Source: CALBPI01 sp039815365 (GTDB lineage: Bacteria > Pseudomonadota > Gammaproteobacteria > Steroidobacterales > Woeseiaceae). Taken from it: DNA of 17,788 bases. Each line of letters starts with the position of its first letter. The first letter of the stretch is position 1. The stretch covers positions 1 through 17,788 of the forward strand of contig JBCBZK010000067.1 of NCBI GenBank assembly GCA_039815365.1, written 5' to 3'. Below, in pieces: positions 1-7,375 of this stretch. Below the pieces are notes generated by a model. It was not told where the DNA came from. It saw only the letters and a program-made list of their open reading frames with translations, and did not search any database. The position numbers and the translations under genes were made by a program.

Positions 1-1
1 C

Positions 2-3000
2 GGCTTTGCAGAAGATGCGCTTGGGGACTCGGATCAACGGCCAGTTGCGCGGCCCGATCATTGCGAAATTTTGGAGACCCAGGGTGATTCGCCCCGATGG
101 GTTGAGGCAGGTACGCTGCGCCATAGCCGCGTCAATGTGCACGCGGTACTGCTGCCGGACGGTAAAGTGTTCATCGTTGGCGGGCACGATAGTGTTAAAC
201 GTAATCCTGCGCATATTGATCGTTTGATAGGTGAGATCTACGATCCCACCGTCGTCTACGATCCCGCCGATCCATCGGCCGCCTTCACTGAGACCAATCC
301 GCTACAACGCTCACGTAACTACCACGCCGCAGCACTCCTGCTACCCGATGGGCGTGTCTTGCTCACAGGTGGAGAAGACAATGCTCACCACGGCGGTAAT
401 CAAACCTCGGTCGAGATCTACGAACCGCCGTATCTGCACAACGGTCCACAACCTGCTATCGAGAATGTCAGTGTCACAAACGCACCCGAGGATGAGATCG
501 CTTATGGCGCGGATTTCACGATTCGTTGTCGGGATGAATTAGAGGCGTCAAACATCGCTCAAGTCGTTTTGATGCGCCCTGGCTCGGCGACACATCACAC
601 AGATACAGAGCAGCGGCATGTGCCTTTGAATTTTTCCTATGTTTCAGGCGATACGCTTCGCGCTACGGCACCGCTGGATGCCACCGTTGCGCCGCCAGGT
701 TACTACATGCTGTGGATTGTCGACGGTTCTGGCATACCCTGTGAGCGAGCACCATTCGTGCGGCTCAGCTATCGTAAATGCTCCCTCATTACAGATAGAT
801 CATCCATAAGCATTCAGGAAATTGAAGCGCTGCCGTCTCGCACGATCGAGAGTGCCGTGTATGTTCATCTAGACGGCTTCTTGCCCGCGGAGCTCGGTGT
901 GACGACCCCAACGCCGTCCGCCGAACTGATCGATGCGTGGGCACCGCGTATTAGCGCGTCTGATGACGGCACTACGCTGACAAGTGTACGTCTCGATCCG
1001 GTGGAAATGCTGCTTGAAGATCCGGCTATGCCAGCGGACTTGCGTCAACGCGTGACATTTCGGTACCGCGTCATTTTTGATGACTTCGGCGCGTTTCCAG
1101 AAGACGGCGGACCTGATCGCAATAGACTGCGTCTGGACGTCAATTATCGCGACTGGTCATGCGATGGCAGACTCGATCTTACACGTCAGCCCGCGCCATA
1201 CATGCTGGACGGCGCGACACATTGGTTAAGTACAGATGTTCGCGTATTCCGAATCCGTGAAGGTGAAAGTCGTTTCGGAGTTACCCTCGAAACCGGTCAA
1301 CCGCTGCGTTTTCTTCGGGACGTTATCGCGGCTTTCGACGCTGATCCAGGACTGGCTTCGCATCCGTTCGAATCGATTGCCACCGATCAGTCTGAAAGTC
1401 GTTTGCAGCTTGCAACGACGGAAGGCGGTACGCCTGTATACAATTTTGCAATCTGTCGAGCGCGCTATCGCGCCAATAGCGTTGATGCACAAAGAGTGAG
1501 GATGCACTTTCGCGCCTTTACAACGGCGGCGACGAACCTGAACTACAATCCGGCCACAACATACAGATCAGCGACAACGGCAAGCAGCAAGATCGCTTTG
1601 CCAGGAATTGCATCCGGCGAACTTGTCACCATTCCGTTCTTTGGGCGTGAGCGCGTCAATGCAGCAACAACCGCGCTGACCGATCAAACGGATGACCTCA
1701 ACCAAAAAGATCTCCCGGCGCTCGCATCGGGCGCAGAAGCGCGTCGCTATTTTGGGGCCTTTCTCGACCTCAACCAGCCGGATGCTCAATTGCCGGCGTC
1801 ACTAAACCCGAGCGAAAATGGACCGTTTGACGCGAGCGACTTGCAGCCATTGGCCGAGCTTGTCAGGGGTCGACATCAATGTCTGGTGGCTGAAATTGAC
1901 TTTGATGATTTGCCCATCGATGTGGGCGAAAGTCCGGCAAACAACGATATGTTGTCGCAACGTAATCTCATTATTGAGGGCTCGGATAATCCCGGAGCAA
2001 GCGATTCGCATACCGTTGCGATGACGTTCGACATCAAGCCGACGTGGTCAGTACGAGAAGGTGCCAAGAACGCTGACATCCCGCCAGTCAACGAAACACG
2101 TTGGCCATTGACGCACAGACCAGCAGCACATCATGGCAGTGAGCATGACGAGGTCGTCACCGAAACCGGTCATCACGATCATAACGACATCAACCCGCTT
2201 GCGGATCGACCCACTCACGCGCCAGCGCCCGAGCGAATTGTGGGTCATTTGGCGTTAGGAGACCTGCTCGGCAAGCGCACCGATTTCATGCGCGATGATC
2301 CAGTAGGAGCGCGTTTCGCGCCGGCACATCACGAGCATCGTTCGCCGCCCGATTTCTCATGGTTCACACCTGATGATCTGATGATTGAATGGGGCGAGCT
2401 GCCCGAATCAAGCGTTGCGACGTTATATCTGCCTAATCTGCCTGCGGAGAATATTGTTCGTGCGGCCAGGCTGCGGAGTCCCTGGCCTAGAATGGAAGCA
2501 GTAGATGCACACACGCTGAAACTGGGTGTCGGCGGCGTATCACATGTGCCACTGCCGGGCCTATCGAGTCGGCGTCTGGCTGGCCTCCTTACGGTTCAGC
2601 TACCCGAAAGTGTTCGCTACGGGCAGGAATTTAGCGTTGTTGTCAGGCAGGCATCCAATCGCCACAGCGTGATAGTTGGTGCTTTCGAGCTTCGAGTTCC
2701 CGTGCGTTCGGTCGATGAGTTGGCTACCGATGAAGCACGCTGGTACGCCGTATTGCAGCAAATAATCCAGAAGATGAATCCGGACAATCGCTGGCATGCG
2801 GTGCTTTCAAGACTGCTGGGACTCGTCAGGGGACGTGTCAACGGATTTGGCATTGACGCCGATGCTATTAAACCGGGCCTTGATCCGCGCGATTTGGAGG
2901 ACCCATGCCCTTGTGCGCCAGCGAAAGAGCGACCTGAGCAAGCAGATAGTGACTGCGAGGAGCGCAAACCGGATACGCCCCAAGCATGCCCAAATCCATA

Positions 3001-3145
3001 TTGCGAATGTGACCCCTGTTTATGCCTCCCACCTTGTAAGTGCGGTTTGACTCTCGACACTCGCAAGACAACGACGCACTGGAACGACAAGAAAAAGCAC
3101 CTGCACCATAAAACCGTGGAGGTTTATAAACCAAAGGGAGGCTGA
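2..3145 (+). CDS. Galactose-oxidase-like protein with long metal-binding-type C-terminus, 5' end outside window
   Basis: The frame is open from the first base to a TGA at 3143-3145 (1047 residues visible), so the N-terminus lies upstream; a TTG at 71 is not needed as a start. Residues 1-125 are kelch-type repeats (HAVLLPDGKVFIVGG, YHAAALLLPDGRVLLTGG). Residues about 148-256 match the galactose oxidase early-set domain (DUF1929). The Tyr107-His108 pair and His198/His199 fall where copper ligands Tyr495, His496 and His581 sit in galactose oxidase; the Tyr272/Cys228 part would be upstream. The family oxidises primary alcohols or aldehydes to give hydrogen peroxide. About 800 further residues follow. 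They include a segment around HQCLVAEI that I remember only from uncharacterised proteins, a His-rich stretch (His705-His727) and a tail with ten cysteines (Cys969-Cys1014). Activity is inferred; the C-terminal function is unknown. Confidence 0.85.
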   Translation, partial: GFAEDALGDSDQRPVARPDHCEILETQGDSPRWVEAGTLRHSRVNVHAVLLPDGKVFIVGGHDSVKRNPAHIDRLIGEIYDPTVVYDPADPSAAFTETNPLQRSRNYHAAALLLPDGRVLLTGGEDNAHHGGNQTSVEIYEPPYLHNGPQPAIENVSVTNAPEDEIAYGADFTIRCRDELEASNIAQVVLMRPGSATHHTDTEQRHVPLNFSYVSGDTLRATAPLDATVAPPGYYMLWIVDGSGIPCERAPFVRLSYRKCSLITDRSSISIQEIEALPSRTIESAVYVHLDGFLPAELGVTTPTPSAELIDAWAPRISASDDGTTLTSVRLDPVEMLLEDPAMPADLRQRVTFRYRVIFDDFGAFPEDGGPDRNRLRLDVNYRDWSCDGRLDLTRQPAPYMLDGATHWLSTDVRVFRIREGESRFGVTLETGQPLRFLRDVIAAFDADPGLASHPFESIATDQSESRLQLATTEGGTPVYNFAICRARYRANSVDAQRVRMHFRAFTTAATNLNYNPATTYRSATTASSKIALPGIASGELVTIPFFGRERVNAATTALTDQTDDLNQKDLPALASGAEARRYFGAFLDLNQPDAQLPASLNPSENGPFDASDLQPLAELVRGRHQCLVAEIDFDDLPIDVGESPANNDMLSQRNLIIEGSDNPGASDSHTVAMTFDIKPTWSVREGAKNADIPPVNETRWPLTHRPAAHHGSEHDEVVTETGHHDHNDINPLADRPTHAPAPERIVGHLALGDLLGKRTDFMRDDPVGARFAPAHHEHRSPPDFSWFTPDDLMIEWGELPESSVATLYLPNLPAENIVRAARLRSPWPRMEAVDAHTLKLGVGGVSHVPLPGLSSRRLAGLLTVQLPESVRYGQEFSVVVRQASNRHSVIVGAFELRVPVRSVDELATDEARWYAVLQQIIQKMNPDNRWHAVLSRLLGLVRGRVNGFGIDADAIKPGLDPRDLEDPCPCAPAKERPEQADSDCEERKPDTPQACPNPYCECDPCLCLPPCKCGLTLDTRKTTTHWNDKKKHLHHKTVEVYKPKGG

Positions 3146-3199
3146 TTGGCCTCTTAAAGGGAAAACGCCACCGCAAAGCTAAAGGATCGCCATAAATGG

Positions 3200-3232
3200 C
3201 CGATTCGACTAACAGAGTGCGTCCGATTCGAC
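3200..3232 (+). repeat. Direct repeat upstream of the FimV-like gene
   Basis: CCGATTCGAC occurs at 3200-3209 and again at 3223-3232, 23 bp apart start to start, in the 128-bp gap before the GTG at 3274. The spacing is near two helical turns, so a regulator-binding site is conceivable. No clear promoter hexamers were identified. This could be chance. Confidence 0.35.
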
Positions 3233-3273
3233 CAAGCCTTCATGACGCAATATCGGGCGCTGGGAGTGAGTAG

Positions 3274-4371
3274 GTGTATATAAAGTATCTGGCGGTGATT
3301 CTGTGTGGCCTGCTTATCGCTGAGCCCGCTGCATCGCAGACTCACGAGACCGGCGCAAGTGGTCTCAAAGAGTATCGCCTGTCCGGCGTGCTGACCTCCA
3401 GTACACGGCGCACTGCCCTGTTGAATAGCGACACGATTCGCGAAGGCACGCGCATTGGCGATGTCATCATAGAATCAATAGATGATCGGCAGATCCAAAT
3501 TCGCAGAGGATCCACCCGACAGGTCGTCCCCGTTGGCGGCTCGTTTACAGCGGCGCCGCGGACTGATCGTGACCAACGGATGATGGTCATCACTCGCCCG
3601 ACGCAGGGAATAAGGCGGTCGAACATGCCGCAAGACGCTGACCTTGAGCATGTCGTCGCTCGCGGCGAGACGCTGTCAGGCATCGCGCGACGCTACAAAC
3701 TGGACGGCGCGACAATGGATCAGATGATGCTCGCCCTGTTCAATGACAATCGCCGAGCGTTCGGCGACAACGTCAACCGGCTCAAAGCTGGGGCAACACT
3801 GAGGATTCCGGATCAGCAAGACCTTGACGGTCTAGCGCCTGCGATCGCGGCAGTTGCTGTGCGGCAGCATCATGACCGCTGGCGTGCAGATTCGGCGCCG
3901 CCTGCTTTGCAGCTGGCCGACATCACGTTGCCTGCCACCGCCAAGCCGGCCCTGCCCTCTGCCGGCACCTATGGTCCGGTCGACCGGGGCGAGACGCTAA
4001 TGAAGATTGCACGCTCCATCACGCTGTCGGACGAGAGCCTAACGACGCATCAGGTGATGATCGCGCTGTTTGATTCGAATCCGCACGCGTTCGGCAACAA
4101 CATCAACGTACTCTACGAGGGGGCTGTACTGAGTTTGCCGAAAGAAGCCACTGTTGCTGCTGTTGTACCCGCCGTTGCGAGGGCCGAAGTGCGAAGGCAG
4201 ATGGAAACGTGGCTGGCTTCTATCGAGCAGGTGCCGATCAAGAGTGCAGCTTTGGACACCAAGACGATCGCATCGGGCGAACGTTTTTCTCGGGCGATGT
4301 TTCACCCGTCGAAAAGCGGACGTGCCGTAACGACGCGCAAGCTTCCCCATTTGAGCGGCAGCGATTTGTAG
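3274..4371 (+). CDS. Secreted protein with GspC/PilP-like segment and two FimV-type LysM repeats
   Basis: This is a 365-residue protein with a GTG start preceded by a GGGAG-like ribosome site at 3262-3267. Residues 1-21 form a signal peptide (hydrophobic core, then AAS before Gln22); no lipobox cysteine is seen. Residues 34-90 (LSGVL, ALLN, REGTRIGDVIIESID, IQIRRG) resemble the small periplasmic HR-type domain of GspC, GspB and PilP proteins that contact secretins. Residues 126-179 and 234-289 are two FimV-type LysM units, each with RGETL, (Q)MM(L/I)ALF, N.(R/P).AFG.N(V/I)N.L and a hydrophobic L.(I/L)P end. FimV/HubP proteins bind peptidoglycan and organise polar type IV pili or type II secretion. 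The protein is much shorter than FimV and lacks its transmembrane and cytoplasmic parts. A secretion or pilus accessory role is inferred. It ends 40 bp from the convergent GNAT gene. Confidence 0.75.
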   Translation: MYIKYLAVILCGLLIAEPAASQTHETGASGLKEYRLSGVLTSSTRRTALLNSDTIREGTRIGDVIIESIDDRQIQIRRGSTRQVVPVGGSFTAAPRTDRDQRMMVITRPTQGIRRSNMPQDADLEHVVARGETLSGIARRYKLDGATMDQMMLALFNDNRRAFGDNVNRLKAGATLRIPDQQDLDGLAPAIAAVAVRQHHDRWRADSAPPALQLADITLPATAKPALPSAGTYGPVDRGETLMKIARSITLSDESLTTHQVMIALFDSNPHAFGNNINVLYEGAVLSLPKEATVAAVVPAVARAEVRRQMETWLASIEQVPIKSAALDTKTIASGERFSRAMFHPSKSGRAVTTRKLPHLSGSDL

Positions 4372-4411
4372 AGCTCTCAAGCTTGCTTGTCTGCGACAAA
4401 CACGTCGTGCG

Positions 4412-5224
4412 TCACATCGAGACGGCCCTTATGTGCGATCTAAAATCATCTAAATCCGTTACGTCTAGTTGGTAAAGATCGTGACCATCCGCACGATCAC
4501 AGGCCTCCACTACTCTTAGAAACCCGTGCTGCAAAATCTTGTTCCTTCCTGCGTCCGATGCAGCAGCGGCGTACAGAAAATTGACTGGCGTCAAATCCTG
4601 ATAGCGCTGTATTTCATCCGCCACGCGCCTCTCCAACTCCCTGTACGTTAACCCCGAATGACGCGACTCTTCTCGCACAACGATGGAAAAAACATACAGA
4701 TTCGCACCGAGTTGGCTGATCTCGTTATCTGTCAAGATATCTTCCGCTGCGAAATCGGTCTCCGCGATTTCACCATTTACGAAACGCGAAAAAGTTTCAG
4801 GCTTCACGGGAAGAATCGAGAAATATCCGATGACTCGCCCGTCTTCGTAGAGACAAGTGAAAGTACGTGCATTGCGGCTAAGCCAGGTACTAAAGACGAA
4901 TTCGGGTATCACATCACCCTTCTCAAAGTACGTTTTGTCGAGCGCAACAATATCTGGGATATCCTGAGGTCTTGCATACCCAAAACTCAAGTCTGCCCTA
5001 CTGGCCGACGGTATCTGCTCCTTCTTCTTGAAGCCGAAAATCGACCTAATGCCGATCAATACGATAACCACGAAGAGAGCAACGTAAATAGATCGCTTTA
5101 CATTCTGCGTAATCGCATCCGAGATCGGGAACGCGGAAGAAATCCCATCAACAATATCGTTGGCGTTTATGGCCAACAATAGTAAGGAACCCAAGCCAAT
5201 CGTCTTAAGTGTTGATCTCTTCAT
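4412..5224 (-). CDS. Membrane-anchored GNAT-like acetyltransferase
   Basis: This is a 270-residue protein read from the ATG at 5224; a GTG three codons upstream (5233) is an alternative. No strong Shine-Dalgarno sequence is visible for either. Residues about 8-21 and 43-64 are hydrophobic and should form two membrane helices, followed by a basic FKKK stop-transfer. From about residue 75 the sequence has the GNAT order: YARPQDIPDIVALD, a central strand VIGYFSILPV, then VFSIVVREESRHSGLTYRELERRV. The last piece corresponds to the acetyl-CoA motif A, but it is degenerate (RHSGLT rather than a full R-x-x-G-x-G/A). The catalytic domain would face the cytoplasm. Substrate unknown. The gene reads as more AT-rich than its neighbours, consistent with acquisition. 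It could also be a non-catalytic GNAT-fold protein. Confidence 0.7.
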   Translation of the reverse strand: MKRSTLKTIGLGSLLLLAINANDIVDGISSAFPISDAITQNVKRSIYVALFVVIVLIGIRSIFGFKKKEQIPSASRADLSFGYARPQDIPDIVALDKTYFEKGDVIPEFVFSTWLSRNARTFTCLYEDGRVIGYFSILPVKPETFSRFVNGEIAETDFAAEDILTDNEISQLGANLYVFSIVVREESRHSGLTYRELERRVADEIQRYQDLTPVNFLYAAAASDAGRNKILQHGFLRVVEACDRADGHDLYQLDVTDLDDFRSHIRAVSM

Positions 5225-5628
5225 AACGCCCACAATTTGACCGATAAACCTGACACTGACAAGAGCAATTGACGAACTATCCTACCAACCTCTTCGGCGC
5301 CAGCGAATTCCATAGAACTGGTTTGTGACTTCCAATCTCTTCTCTATGAATTTGTAGAATCTGGCAGACTGGCACTATGCAGCCGAGCCGAGGATCACAA
5401 AAACGTTAGTTTTCCATCGGATGACAACAGAACAAGCTCAGCATGCGTACGATCGATAAGCGGCGATGATCTCCGGAACGCTCGTTTGAGATGTCGTTAG
5501 GCACATAACGTGGCGCGGAAGTAATGTTTTGACGACACAGTTGGCGCGATCTTCCCCCTTCGAGGATGCCACTTGAAGAGAGATAAAACACCGTATCAGG
5601 CCACCTGCTTTTCGAACACTGCCGGGAT
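5225..5628. other. Intergenic stretch without recognisable gene
   Basis: About 400 bp between the GNAT-like gene and the transposase scrap. The short open frames here have no recognisable protein similarity and no convincing starts. It should contain the promoter of the minus-strand GNAT gene near 5225-5300, and possibly the right-hand remains of the IS3-family element, but I could not identify a terminal repeat or promoter with confidence. Confidence 0.5.
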
Positions 5629-5715
5629 CTAGAAGTCGAGTGAGCTGTTGGGCCGTTCGTGGTTGTAGTGACATCGCCAGGCTTCGATGAGCGATCTGGC
5701 TACTCGGTGTTGGTC
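5629..5715 (-). pseudogene. IS3-family transposase OrfB remnant, C-terminal end only
   Basis: Read on the minus strand, the last codons before the TAG at 5631-5629 give ARSLIEAWRCHYNHERPNSSLDF. This is the characteristic end of the DDE transposase of IS3-family elements (pattern A..LIE.WR..YN..RPHSSLGY). Only about 25-30 residues are recognisable; the catalytic Asp and Glu and all of OrfA are gone. Upstream residues in the same frame do not continue the similarity, so the element was truncated close to 5705-5715. The motif type differs from the second transposase scrap at 8.95-9.11 kb, so these are probably two different elements. Confidence 0.7.
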
Positions 5716-5847
5716 GTCAACCCGCACTGCCGCACCCACAAAGGCGTGGCCCTGCCCGACGGCGGCTCGTTCCGTGACCCGGCGATTCGCGAGTTGTTGA
5801 TGCCGCATGTAGGAAAGATGACCATCGCGGCGGCGAGCGCGACGTAA
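5701..5847 (+). pseudogene. Truncated 3' end of an unknown gene
   Basis: The plus frame from about 5701 to the TAA at 5845-5847 encodes about 48 residues ending in GGSFRDPAIRELLMPHVGKMTIAAASAT. Third codon positions are overwhelmingly G or C, as in neighbouring genuine genes, and the peptide looks like real protein rather than a shadow. The frame extends left only into the IS3 scrap read on the other strand. The simplest reading is a gene decapitated by the insertion or deletion. I do not recognise the family. The alternative is a fortuitous open frame. Confidence 0.35.
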
Positions 5848-5873
5848 TGACAGTGTTTCGTGTTCATTGCCTT

Positions 5874-6716
5874 TCAAAAGTGATAGCCGAGCCGAATCCC
5901 GACTGTGTTCATCCCCTCAAAGTTGTTTGCCGTGGTGAACGAAACTGACAAATCGTCTTCAAACGGCACGATAATCGAAGCGGAAACACTCCAAGGTTCC
6001 TCGAGGCTTTGTTCCTGGCGGAGCGTGATCTGACCGCCACCGATTGATGCGGAAAACTCCACAACTCGATCGATCTCGAGGTGAGTTACGCCAACGGCGA
6101 AGTTCATGCGTCGAGAGAACAATTCTTTCGAATGGACGAGCGTGAGGCTGGATGCGACGGTTTGTGTTTCGATGTTGTCCAAATCATTGAATCCGAAAGT
6201 GATGCCAGCGCGCATAAGCCAGGGTCCATCGTCGCTCCTCACGATCGGCAGCAAGATACCGACGCCGCCTTGGTAGGAGACTCCACTTGAGTCCCTTTCG
6301 TTGGTGGACGTCACTGAGAAAGTCTCCCCGAGAATCGGTAGGGGTTCAGAAAAGCTGCCAGACACTGTTGTTTCGGCATCTGATGTCGTGCTCATGAGGA
6401 CGGTCGAGAGGGAGACCTCCAAAATCGGCACTGGTCTGTAGGTCATGCCAACATGAAAGTTTCTTGACGTGATATCGAGTTGATCGCCGAGATCGACGTC
6501 GACATCGTCGACGAGCAAGGTTCCGGTCGAGATGACCTCGATGCTATCGACCAGAATTGGCGTTCGGGCCGTCATCACTCCGCCGTAGACTTGAAACTTT
6601 CCGCGCGACACGTTCCCTGTGTCTGTGGTCGACGTATCGTTCGCGGTGTCGTCCGCTAGTGATGTTCCTGCGATCAGCATCGTCAGTACGCAGGTGGGAG
6701 TATAGAACTTGTTCAT
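5874..6716 (-). CDS. Outer-membrane beta-barrel protein
   Basis: This 280-residue protein starts with an ATG at 6716. The first 21 residues form a signal peptide ending SLA before Asp-Asp. The rest alternates short amphipathic strands with polar loops (FHVGMTYRPVPILEVSLST, GVSYQGGVGILLPIV, MNFAVGVTHLEI, WSVSASIIVPF) and ends GIRLGYHF. The terminal phenylalanine is the usual BAM recognition signal of outer-membrane barrels. The length suits about ten to twelve strands. The substrate or role is unknown. The gene is divergent from the Spy/hydroxylase/CpxR operon across 204 bp that hold a symmetric GTAA-motif array. Joint control by the neighbouring regulator is therefore plausible, as E. coli Cpx controls outer-membrane proteins. 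Confidence 0.8.
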   Translation of the reverse strand: MNKFYTPTCVLTMLIAGTSLADDTANDTSTTDTGNVSRGKFQVYGGVMTARTPILVDSIEVISTGTLLVDDVDVDLGDQLDITSRNFHVGMTYRPVPILEVSLSTVLMSTTSDAETTVSGSFSEPLPILGETFSVTSTNERDSSGVSYQGGVGILLPIVRSDDGPWLMRAGITFGFNDLDNIETQTVASSLTLVHSKELFSRRMNFAVGVTHLEIDRVVEFSASIGGGQITLRQEQSLEEPWSVSASIIVPFEDDLSVSFTTANNFEGMNTVGIRLGYHF

Positions 6717-6771
6717 ACTGTGTCTCGTCCGTTGGTCGTCGATATCGAGACTGAAGCTTAGGTTTCACAGC

Positions 6772-6908
6772 GTAAGGGACGGTGAACCAAAGAAAAGAAA
6801 TGTAAGGGTGTGTAATGCGCCAGCAGACACGGCTTTACATTTCTTTTCTCTACCTATCGGTGGCTTACAAGCAGGTCATTACAGTGCATCCTGTACTCAA
6901 CGTTTACA
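6772..6908. promoter_or_regulatory. GTAA-motif array, candidate CpxR-type operator region
   Basis: In the divergent region GTAA occurs on the plus strand at 6772, 6802 and 6812, and its complement TTAC at 6835, 6865, 6879 and 6904. The pair GTAAG..GTAAT at 6802/6812 has a 10-bp period, close to the published CpxR box of two GTAAA half-sites about 5 bp apart. Copies at 6772 and 6802 (both GTAAGGG), and at 6835 and 6865, are each exactly 30 bp apart. The two sets are mirror images about base 6820. Binding by the CpxR-like protein encoded downstream is inferred, not shown. Confidence 0.5.
6791..6849. repeat. Perfect 15-bp inverted repeat with 29-bp spacer
   Basis: AGAAAAGAAATGTAA at 6791-6805 is repeated as its exact reverse complement at 6835-6849. 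The centre of symmetry is base 6820. A further matched pair GTAAG (6772-6776) and CTTAC (6864-6868) shares the same centre. The repeat lies between the outer-membrane protein gene and the Spy-like gene. It may be a bipartite operator or a cruciform-forming element. No U-run follows either arm, so it is not a standard terminator. Confidence 0.85.
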
Positions 6909-6920
6909 GGAGCAACCTAC

Positions 6921-7370
6921 GTGAAACAACGGATCCCGTTGATGCCTTTCACGGGCATCGTCAAACGCCTCGTCATGCTAGCCCTCGCTGGCTGGTTCTT
7001 CCTTGGGACGGTTGCAGCCGCGCAAACAGCCGACGCACAGTCATCCGCAGCGTTTATCTCCGAAATGCAGGAGAAGCTTGGGTTGACCGACGAGCAGGTG
7101 CAGGACATGCAACCGATCCTCGAGACCAGTCGCCAACAACAGAGCGACATCCTTGCGAATTACGGTATCGACTTTACAAGTGATACCAAACCGCAGCTCA
7201 GCCGCCGTCAAGCAATGTCTGTCCGCAACGAAATGAAGGCGGTTCGCCAAGCGATGTTCGAGCAGCTCGAGTCCGTTTTGACGGAAGAGCAGTTGGATGC
7301 ATTCGCCGAAACTCAGGAAGCGCAGGCTGATGAACGACGGGCCCAGTTGCGCGAACGCCTGTGGAGGTAG
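6921..7370 (+). CDS. Spy/CpxP-like periplasmic stress protein (LTXXQ type)
   Basis: This 149-residue protein starts with GTG at 6921, with an AGGAGC ribosome site at 6908-6913. A hydrophobic segment at about residues 15-33 ends VAAAQT and should be cleaved, giving a periplasmic protein of about 115 residues. The mature part is helical and charged and has two LTxxQ motifs (LGLTDEQVQDMQPIL and VLTEEQLDAF), the signature of the Spy/CpxP/heavy-metal-resistor group. Family members chaperone misfolded envelope proteins or, as CpxP, restrain the CpxA sensor. It is first in a three-gene operon and ends 5 bp before the hydroxylase start. The association with a CpxR-like regulator fits an envelope-stress role, which is an inference. 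It is not an exact match to either Spy or CpxP. Confidence 0.75.
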   Translation: MKQRIPLMPFTGIVKRLVMLALAGWFFLGTVAAAQTADAQSSAAFISEMQEKLGLTDEQVQDMQPILETSRQQQSDILANYGIDFTSDTKPQLSRRQAMSVRNEMKAVRQAMFEQLESVLTEEQLDAFAETQEAQADERRAQLRERLWR

Positions 7371-7375
7371 TGAGT

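Noticed and set aside
3138..3153. Hairpin GAGGC-TGATTG-GCCTC over the oxidase stop codon
   Set aside because: The stem is only 5 bp and no T-run follows, so a terminator call is not supported.
4658..5182. Plus-strand open frame of 174 codons opposite the GNAT-like gene
   Set aside because: It is antisense to a better-supported gene, has no recognisable domain and no ribosome site. The minus-strand frame has membrane helices and GNAT order.
5665..5683. TGTAGTG inside the left transposase scrap as the missing left end of the right IS remnant
   Set aside because: Only seven bases agree with the terminal repeat at 9097-9120 and they encode conserved transposase residues on the minus strand, so the match is coincidental.
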